A DNA stretch of 10,990 nucleotides, taken from CAIQPS01 sp964631965. Its GTDB lineage: Bacteria; Actinomycetota; Thermoleophilia; RBG-16-64-13. Position 1 is the stretch's first letter, and each line of letters opens with the position of its first letter. The notes beneath the pieces were generated by a model. It did not search any database, was not told the origin of the DNA, and saw only the letters and a list, made by a program, of their open reading frames with translations. A program made the translations under genes and the position numbers. The stretch is taken from the NCBI GenBank assembly GCA_964631965.1, contig CAZWAR010000091.1:1-10990 (forward strand), given 5' to 3'. Of the stretch, positions 6,751 to 10,990 are shown one piece after another.

Positions 6751-8043
6751 ATGCACAAGCTCGATTCAGGAGAGTCCACCAACCCTCTTTCTTCTCTCTT
6801 TTCTCGTTCGCGTTCTCTGCTCATGATTGTCGCAGCCGTCGTGATCGTGGCTGCGTTGATGGGTGTCCTCGTGGCCGGTTGTGGCTCAACCGCGACCACC
6901 ACCACAGCTTCCGGACAGGGCTCGCTCACCACGATCGGCAGTGGCCAGGCGACCACGGGCAATGCTGGTGATACGAGTACCACCGCAGGGGGCAACGGCA
7001 CGAGTGGCACGACGACTCCCACAGTCCAGGCCCAGGGTTCCGAGAGTCCGGCGGCATCCGTGGCCAAGGTACTCGGGCCCAGCGTCGTGAACATCAAGGT
7101 GACCGGCACCACCTCATTCACCAGTGGCTTCGGATTCGGACCGCAGCAGCAGCAGTACTCGGCTGAGGGCTCGGGTGTCATCTACCGGTCTGACGGCATG
7201 ATCATCACCAACAACCACGTGGTTACCGACGAATACACCGGCGACCCGGTCGATACGATCAAAGTGACGCTGGCCACCGGTGAGGAACTCGACGCCACCA
7301 TCGTGGGTCGCGATCCCCTGACCGACCTGGCGGTGATCAAGGCCGACACCAACAAGCAGTTGCCCGTGGCCCAGTTCGTGGGCACCCTGCCCGAGGTCGG
7401 CGAATACGCCGTCGCCATCGGCAGCCCGCTTGGCTACGAGAACTCCGTGACCCTGGGTATCGTGTCCGGGCTCAGCCGCCAGATCGAAGGCTATACGGGC
7501 CCTGATTCTGCTGCCTACACCAACCTGATCCAGACCGACGCAGCCATCAGCCCGGGTAACTCGGGCGGCGCTCTCGCGAACGCAAGCGGCCAGGTGATCG
7601 GCATCAACGTCGCCTACGAACCACCGAACCAGACCGGCGCCGTGAGCATCGGCTTCGCCATCCCGGCCTCGACGGCGACCAACGTGGCCGATCAGCTCAT
7701 CAACTCCGGGCACGTCACCCAGGGCTATCTGGGTGTGAGTCTGTATCCGGTGGCGATCGACAAACAACTGCAGCAGCAGTTCAGTCTCAGTCGTGACTCG
7801 GGCGTGCTGGTGTCGGAAGTAGTCTCCGGTGGGCCAGCCGAGAAAGCCGGGTTCAAACAGGGTGACATCATCATCAAGGCCGCCGGCCAGGACGTGACCG
7901 ACCCGAGCACCTTCATCGCGCTCATCCGAGACACCAAACCGGGCAGCACGATGGACATAATCGTCGATCGCAACGGCGCGGAGCAGACGCTCACCGTGAC
8001 CATCGGCGAACGGCCCAGCACGACATCAACCACGACGCAGTAG
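6751..8043 (+). CDS. HtrA/DegP-type serine protease with PDZ domain, predicted lipoprotein
   Basis: This extracytoplasmic quality-control protease would degrade misfolded envelope proteins. The 430-residue product starts with a basic/hydrophobic signal (RSRS then a helix at about 23-40) ending in a lipobox, VAGC, with Cys 44 as the predicted lipid anchor. A Thr/Gly/Ser-rich linker (45-97) precedes the trypsin-like domain (about 100-315) with the triad His 156 (TNNHVV), Asp 192 (PLTDLAV) and Ser 271 (SPGNSGGAL). One PDZ domain follows at about 326-419 (GYLGVSL, GPAEKAGFKQGDII), and the tail is Ser/Thr-rich. The ATG at 6751 has GGAGGA at 6740-6745. Most HtrA proteins in Gram-positives are held by a membrane helix; a lipobox here is a variation, and the helix might stay uncleaved instead. 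It is divergent from a two-component system and ends at a strong terminator. Confidence 0.96.
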   Translation: MHKLDSGESTNPLSSLFSRSRSLLMIVAAVVIVAALMGVLVAGCGSTATTTTASGQGSLTTIGSGQATTGNAGDTSTTAGGNGTSGTTTPTVQAQGSESPAASVAKVLGPSVVNIKVTGTTSFTSGFGFGPQQQQYSAEGSGVIYRSDGMIITNNHVVTDEYTGDPVDTIKVTLATGEELDATIVGRDPLTDLAVIKADTNKQLPVAQFVGTLPEVGEYAVAIGSPLGYENSVTLGIVSGLSRQIEGYTGPDSAAYTNLIQTDAAISPGNSGGALANASGQVIGINVAYEPPNQTGAVSIGFAIPASTATNVADQLINSGHVTQGYLGVSLYPVAIDKQLQQQFSLSRDSGVLVSEVVSGGPAEKAGFKQGDIIIKAAGQDVTDPSTFIALIRDTKPGSTMDIIVDRNGAEQTLTVTIGERPSTTSTTTQ

Positions 8044-8052
8044 GAAACATAG

Positions 8053-8087
8053 GGGGCTTCAGCGTCAGCCGACGCTGAAGCCCCTTT
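8053..8087 (+). terminator. Rho-independent terminator of the HtrA gene
   Basis: A perfect 14-bp stem (8053-8066 with 8071-8084), loop AGCC and a following TTT lie 9 nt after the HtrA stop. The stem is GC-rich at its base (GGGG/CCCC). The same bases on the minus strand encode the last residues and the stop codon of the acylphosphatase gene (stop at 8065-8067). On that strand the hairpin is followed by CTATG rather than a U-tract, so termination in that direction would be weaker. Confidence 0.9.
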
Positions 8088-8367
8088 CTCCTCTCGGCTC
8101 CTCGTCGTAGACAGCCGTACCGTCCACCCGGGCGGCCGCCGGGCCAAGCCGGGTCCAGGCCAGCATCTGCTCCACGCTGTCGCGCGGGCCTTCGAACACC
8201 GCTTCCACCCGGCCGTCGGGCAGGTTTCGCGCCCATCCCTGGATCCCGAGACGCATGGCCTCCCGGGCGGTACTCAGTCGGAAGCCGACACCCTGCACCC
8301 GGCCGCCGACGAACACTCGGACCCGGATGATCCGGGCTTCTCCACCGCTCGACTCCGGCGCGCTCAT
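8065..8367 (-). CDS. acyP: Acylphosphatase
   Basis: This small cytoplasmic enzyme hydrolyses carboxyl-phosphate bonds in molecules such as acetyl phosphate or carbamoyl phosphate. The 100-residue product has both active-site signatures: GRVQGVGFR at 22-30 (catalytic Arg 30) and GWARNLPDGRVEAVFEG at 44-60 (Asn 48). The end, RGERGFSVG, fits the last strand of the family. The start overlaps the pcm stop as ATGA, so it is translated with pcm. Length is typical, with about 12 extra N-terminal residues. Its final codons lie within the terminator hairpin of the convergent HtrA gene. Confidence 0.95.
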   Translation of the reverse strand: MSAPESSGGEARIIRVRVFVGGRVQGVGFRLSTAREAMRLGIQGWARNLPDGRVEAVFEGPRDSVEQMLAWTRLGPAAARVDGTAVYDEEPRGERGFSVG

Positions 8368-9086
8368 CCCGAGTAGCCTTGAGCGCCGATGAGGGGGACG
8401 AAGATGCAGCCGAGGATCGAGGTCTCGCGAAACCGGCAGAGGGGGCCGTCGCCGTCCGTAGGCAGGGCGGCTTGTTCAGACTGTCCGACTGCTGTGCCGG
8501 CCGACGCCTCGATCGGGACAGGCACTTTCTCGATCAGAAGCAGGTCCTGGCCGTAGTTGGAGCCTATTGGTATGACCATCCTTCCGCCAGGGGCCAGTTG
8601 CTCGCGGAGCGCCGGCGGGACACTTGGTGCTGCCGCGGTTACCACTATCGCATCGAAGGGGGCCGCTTCCACAAGGCCACAGCTTCCGTCACCGACGATA
8701 ACGCGGACGTTTTCCAGCCCCGACTCTTTCAGTACCCGCTCGGCGTCGGCGGCCAACTGGAGGTGCCGCTCGATGGTCCACACCTGGGCGGCCAGTCGCC
8801 CGAGGATCGCTGCCTGATAGCCGGAACCGGTACCGACCTCGAGCACGGTTTCCGGGCCGGCAAGTCCCAAGAGTTCCGTCATTCTCGCCACCATATAGGG
8901 CTGGGAGATGGTCTGGCCCATCCCGATGGCGAGGGGTCCGTCGTCATACGCGCGTCTCCGCTGGCGCTCGGGCACGAATAGATGGCGGGGCATCTCCGCC
9001 ATTACGGCCAGCAGACGCTCGTCGCCGATGCCGCGTCTCCGAAGCTGCTTTTCCACCATCTCGTGTCGACGCGATGCGAAGTCCAT
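8364..9086 (-). CDS. pcm: Protein-L-isoaspartate O-methyltransferase
   Basis: This S-adenosylmethionine-dependent repair enzyme methylates isoaspartyl residues that arise by protein ageing, so that they can revert to aspartate. Of 240 residues, 33-65 contain PRHLFVPE and GQTISQPYMVA, typical of the family, and 80-93 hold the SAM-binding motif I (VLEVGTGSGYQAA). DAIVVTAAAP (145-154) and LAPGGRMVIPIG (164-175) are the later motifs, and CIFVPLIGAQGY closes the protein. Family members are usually nearer 210 residues; the extra length lies at about 190-220, a low-complexity stretch. The ATG at 9084-9086 has GGGAGG close upstream, and the sequence DFASRRHEMVEKQLRRRGI matches the usual N-terminus. 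It lies in a four-gene operon between the DUF4126 gene and acyP. Confidence 0.95.
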   Translation of the reverse strand: MDFASRRHEMVEKQLRRRGIGDERLLAVMAEMPRHLFVPERQRRRAYDDGPLAIGMGQTISQPYMVARMTELLGLAGPETVLEVGTGSGYQAAILGRLAAQVWTIERHLQLAADAERVLKESGLENVRVIVGDGSCGLVEAAPFDAIVVTAAAPSVPPALREQLAPGGRMVIPIGSNYGQDLLLIEKVPVPIEASAGTAVGQSEQAALPTDGDGPLCRFRETSILGCIFVPLIGAQGYSG

Positions 9087-9131
9087 CTTCCTCCCGCGTC
9101 TCGCTATGGGCTGCGGTACCCGATTGCTCTG

Positions 9132-9746
9132 CTAACCCTTGAGGATCCGTAGCCCTTTGTGCTTGCGCCTACGCCTGCGCTGGAGCCGGTAGAAGAACAG
9201 GAACAGGAGCAGCGCGAACAGAGCTCCGATGATCGGAACGAGCACGAACACGAGGGTGCCCACCAGAACGAGCACGTCCGCGTAGATGCTGAGCAGGACG
9301 AAGGGAGCGATCTCCACCTGGGCCCCGGTCTTGGTACCGGGGCGTACGGAATGGACCGCGTGCTCCGCCAGTCCGGCGACGAGGAGGCCCACCACGGCGC
9401 AGATGACCATGGGGATCCACCCGTCGGGCGCCATGGCTGCGGCGAACACCAGGCCGCCGAAGGCGATGCGGAGAGGCCGCATGATCTCTCGGTGGAGCGA
9501 GGCGATCCGGGGGATCTTGTCGGTGGCCAGTTCGACGACGGCCAGCGCGAAGAGCAGGGAGATGACCCAGGTCCTGTCGAGGAACGCAAACGGCGTGTCG
9601 CTGAGGACCGGGGCGCTGAAGAACTCTAGTCGCGAGTAGAGGGCGAGGAAGGCCACCGGCAGGAAGGCCCGGATGCCGCTTAGCACCGACAGGCCGGCGC
9701 CCATGAAGACCCGGGCGTAGATGCTCTGGAAGACGGGATTGTCCAT
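9132..9746 (-). CDS. DUF4126-type membrane protein
   Basis: This is a 204-residue membrane protein of unknown function. It resembles the DUF4126 family through SGIRAFLP (23-30), the VELATDKIPRI segment (71-81), a following RPLRIAFGG (90-98) and several glycine-rich membrane helices. About five hydrophobic segments are visible (roughly 15-37, 60-77, 95-128 as two helices, and 150-187 as one or two). The C-terminus is strongly basic (QRRRRRKHKGLR), expected to face the cytoplasm. It starts at ATG 9744-9746 with only a weak Shine-Dalgarno, 12 nt after the nitroreductase stop, so coupling is likely. pcm follows after 45 nt. The family assignment comes from remembered motifs and no function is proposed. 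Confidence 0.8.
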   Translation of the reverse strand: MDNPVFQSIYARVFMGAGLSVLSGIRAFLPVAFLALYSRLEFFSAPVLSDTPFAFLDRTWVISLLFALAVVELATDKIPRIASLHREIMRPLRIAFGGLVFAAAMAPDGWIPMVICAVVGLLVAGLAEHAVHSVRPGTKTGAQVEIAPFVLLSIYADVLVLVGTLVFVLVPIIGALFALLLFLFFYRLQRRRRRKHKGLRILKG

Positions 9747-9758
9747 ACCCGACCGCCG

Positions 9759-10358
9759 CTACGCGAGGATCTGGTCGACAGAACGGCGGATCTTGGGTCC
9801 GCCCTCTTCAGCCGGATAGCCGATCGACACCATGACGGTGGGCACCAGGTTGTCGGATAGGCCGAGAATCCTGGCGAACTCAGACGATTGGAAGGCGGTC
9901 ATGGGGCAGGCCCCCAGCCCGAGGGAATAGGCACCGTTGAGACAATTGCCGAGGGCGATGTAGACCTGTTCCTTGGACCAGGCGAGGCGTTGCTCCGGTG
10001 ACATGCCGTTCGCGACGTTCGCGGCCAGTTCCATCATGGCTTCCCGCTGGGGGTCGGGGATGCCACCCGCGACCATCACCTCGTTGGTCGCGTTGATGAT
10101 GCCGGCGTAGTCGTCGTCGGCGCAGAAGACGAACAGGTGGGAGCACTCCTTCACCTGGTTCTGGCCGAAGGTGGCCGTGAACAACTTGTCCTTGGTCTGC
10201 TGGTCGGAAACCACCCTGATCTTCCAGGGCTGCAGGTTGATGGCCGAGACGGCGTAACTGATGATCTCGAGGAGTTCGCGGATGGTCTCTTCAGGCACCG
10301 GTCTGGGCTCATATTTCCTGATGGCGCGGCGGTTCTTGACGACATCCTTGAACTCCAT
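9759..10358 (-). CDS. Nitroreductase-family FMN-dependent oxidoreductase
   Basis: The 199-residue product has the FMN-binding pattern of the family: NRRAIRKYEPRPVPEE near the N-terminus, then SAINLQPWKIRVV at about 38-50, and QVYIALGNCLNGAYSLGLGACPM in the C-terminal half, ending in a short IGYPAEEGGPKIRR segment. Such enzymes use NAD(P)H to reduce nitro groups, quinones or other substrates; the substrate here cannot be told. The start is the ATG at 10356-10358, with AGAGG 5 nt upstream. An in-frame TTG at 10404-10406 would add 16 residues but lacks an equal ribosome site. It is the first gene of the leftward operon with DUF4126, pcm and acyP. Confidence 0.93.
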   Translation of the reverse strand: MEFKDVVKNRRAIRKYEPRPVPEETIRELLEIISYAVSAINLQPWKIRVVSDQQTKDKLFTATFGQNQVKECSHLFVFCADDDYAGIINATNEVMVAGGIPDPQREAMMELAANVANGMSPEQRLAWSKEQVYIALGNCLNGAYSLGLGACPMTAFQSSEFARILGLSDNLVPTVMVSIGYPAEEGGPKIRRSVDQILA

Positions 10359-10372
10359 GTTCACCTCTTTTA

Positions 10373-10384
10373 CCCGCGAGCGGG
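10373..10384. promoter_or_regulatory. Short palindrome upstream of the nitroreductase gene
   Basis: CCCGC-GA-GCGGG is a 12-bp inverted repeat centred about 20 bp before the nitroreductase start codon, just ahead of its ribosome-binding site. It could be an operator or a leader hairpin that limits ribosome access. In DNA of this GC content such a repeat can arise by chance. Confidence 0.2.
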
Positions 10385-10618
10385 CGATTGCTGACACGTC
10401 TACCAATCTGCGACCGGGGCGCGACAGGCCGACGTCTCAGCCGTTCCGCTCCGGCGTCGGCGCTGAGGCGGCGATGAACCGCGACGAGGCCGAGCCTGTG
10501 GCCCCGCGCCGGGGCCAGGGTGCCCGGGCCACCGCGCCGACACCTCGAGCTGGGGCCACGACCCCGAAACCGAAATCCCGACCGGACGCCACAACCCTGG
10601 CACGATGCCGTAGACCCC

Positions 10619-10728
10619 GTGCCGAGAAGTCCAGGGCAAGACCGGTCCACCTCGGCACAGCGGAACGACCTAACGAATCCGGCAACAGAAGGATACGGAC
10701 AGTCTCAGCCGGCGGCTTGCTGTGCCGA
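10619..10728. repeat. Competing inverted repeats, possible structured RNA
   Basis: The segment CTCGGCACAGC (10651-10661) can pair with GTGCCGAG upstream (10619-10626, 8 bp, 24-nt loop) or with GCTGTGCCGA downstream (10719-10728, 10 bp plus two possible G-U pairs). The two pairings exclude each other. The longer one encloses a second pairing, CCGGC (10679-10683) with GCCGG (10708-10712). No known RNA family is recognised, and no poly-U tract follows. Confidence 0.3.
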
Positions 10729-10813
10729 CGTGGGCGATTCTCCTCGCGCGCAGTCACAGGCCCTTTCCACCGATTGTCAGTATACAAAGTACCGGACGCG
10801 AGCCGGTAACCCT

Positions 10814-10833
10814 GCTCGGATCCGCTCGGATGC
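10814..10833. repeat. 10-bp tandem direct repeat
   Basis: GCTCGGATCC is followed directly by GCTCGGATGC, nine of ten bases identical. The period is one helical turn, so a protein could contact both copies on one DNA face. The centre lies about 58 bp upstream of the predicted transcript start for the tRNA, a common activator distance. Confidence 0.4.
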
Positions 10834-10866
10834 TGGGACGGGACCGCACGGGGGCGGGAAGGAGAG

Positions 10867-10875
10867 TGTTAAAAT
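10867..10875 (+). promoter_or_regulatory. Possible extended -10 promoter for the tRNA
   Basis: TGT-TAAAAT combines the extended TGn motif with a five-of-six -10 box, in otherwise GC-rich DNA. Transcription would begin near 10882, about 74 nt before the mature tRNA end, leaving a GC-rich leader for processing. No clear -35 is visible at the usual spacing. Confidence 0.4.
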
Positions 10876-10955
10876 CAGCCGGCCGCGCGAGCCCACCGGG
10901 CTCGCCGCCTCAAGGGCGGGCGGCGCACGGGGCTCAGCCCGGCGCCGCGTGACAC

Positions 10956-10990
10956 GCCCCCGTAGCTCAGGGGATAGAGCAGAGGTTTCC
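10956..10990 (+). tRNA. tRNA, probably tRNA-Arg(CCU), 3' part beyond window
   Basis: The last 35 bases follow the tRNA plan exactly: acceptor GCCCCCG (10956-10962), TA at positions 8-9, D stem GCTC/GAGC with an 8-nt loop AGGGGATA, A26, anticodon 5' strand GAGGT, then TT and CC as positions 32-35. The anticodon therefore begins CC. The TTTCC context and GCCCCCG acceptor resemble bacterial tRNA-Arg(CCU); Arg(CCG), Gly(CCC) and Trp(CCA) are formally open because base 36 lies outside the window. Confidence 0.85.

Larger units (their letters stand above)
10359..10955. other. About 600 bp with no convincing coding region
   Basis: The stretch between the nitroreductase start and the tRNA has open frames on both strands, but none shows a known motif or steady codon bias. 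It contains a strong GC hairpin (TGGCCCCG-CGC-CGGGGCCA, 10499-10517), competing inverted repeats (10619-10728), a 10-bp tandem repeat (10814-10833), a possible extended -10 box (10867-10875) and a GC-rich stem in the presumed tRNA leader (CGCCGCC 10903-10909 with GGCGGCG 10919-10925). The nitroreductase operon promoter must also lie at its left end, but I cannot place it with confidence. Confidence 0.6.

Noticed and set aside
10404..10406. TTG as an upstream start of the nitroreductase
   Set aside because: It would add 16 residues outside the family pattern and lacks a ribosome site as good as AGAGG before the ATG at 10358.
10621..10700. Weak likeness to the RNase P RNA 5' core (GAGAAGTCCAGGGC)
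   Set aside because: The conserved core is not matched exactly and the later conserved RNase P segments are not found at the expected distance.
10437..10787. Minus-strand frame of 116 codons in the same gap
   Set aside because: No motif, no clear ribosome site, Arg/Ala-rich composition typical of chance frames in GC-rich DNA.
10474..10809. Plus-strand frame of 112 codons starting ATG after GAGG in the gap before the tRNA
   Set aside because: The first ~25 codons look GC3-rich, but later codons include many AGA, AGG, CGA, ATA and ACA, unlike the real genes here. The Arg/Pro/Ala-rich product has no recognisable domain.
1..10990. CRISPR arrays, transposase genes, phage genes or integration ends
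   Set aside because: No regularly spaced repeats, no transposase or integrase motifs and no target-site duplications were seen. The tRNA at the right edge could be an integration site, but its 3' end is outside the window.

Overview
The window is a high-GC bacterial chromosome segment with ordinary housekeeping and envelope genes. It carries eleven protein genes, one of them cut by the left edge, and the first 35 bases of a tRNA at the right edge. GTG and TTG starts, Ser/Thr- and Thr/Gly-rich extracellular linkers, a lipoprotein HtrA and a VanW/G5 protein all suggest a high-GC Gram-positive of the actinobacterial type. A deep-branching class is possible, but this placement is inference from style and is not a taxonomic identification. 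I see no insertion sequence, phage gene, CRISPR array or toxin-antitoxin pair.

Left part (1-4445): a membrane-anchored VanW/G5 envelope protein reads leftwards off the window. It is divergent from birA (biotin-protein ligase without a DNA-binding domain). After birA, a clear sigma70-type promoter drives bioY (biotin ECF transporter S component) and uppP (undecaprenyl-diphosphatase), whose ribosome-binding site overlaps the bioY stop codon. birA and bioY together give biotin uptake plus attachment to carboxylases. No biotin synthesis gene is present here.

Middle part (4432-8087): an OmpR-family response regulator and its histidine kinase read leftwards with an ATGA overlap. The kinase gene ends 14 bp inside the 3' end of uppP. 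Divergent from the regulator is a lipoprotein HtrA-type serine protease with one PDZ domain. The 190-bp gap between regulator and protease holds two inverted repeats and a partial direct repeat, so it is the natural control region. The layout resembles envelope-stress modules in which a two-component system controls an HtrA protease. The protease gene ends in a strong 14-bp hairpin terminator.

Right part (8065-10358): four leftward genes form a likely operon in the order nitroreductase-family flavoprotein, DUF4126 membrane protein, protein-L-isoaspartate methyltransferase (pcm) and acylphosphatase (acyP). The acylphosphatase stop codon lies inside the HtrA terminator hairpin. Pcm repairs damaged aspartyl residues, which fits next to a quality-control protease, although the two are separate transcripts.

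Right edge (10359-10990): about 600 bp show no convincing coding signal. They hold a set of competing inverted repeats, a 10-bp tandem repeat, a possible extended -10 promoter and then the tRNA, probably tRNA-Arg. This is the least explained stretch. Nothing in the window makes a strong case for a wholly new system. The best candidates for a second look are the regulator-HtrA control region, the terminator shared with the acylphosphatase gene, and the structured gap before the tRNA.
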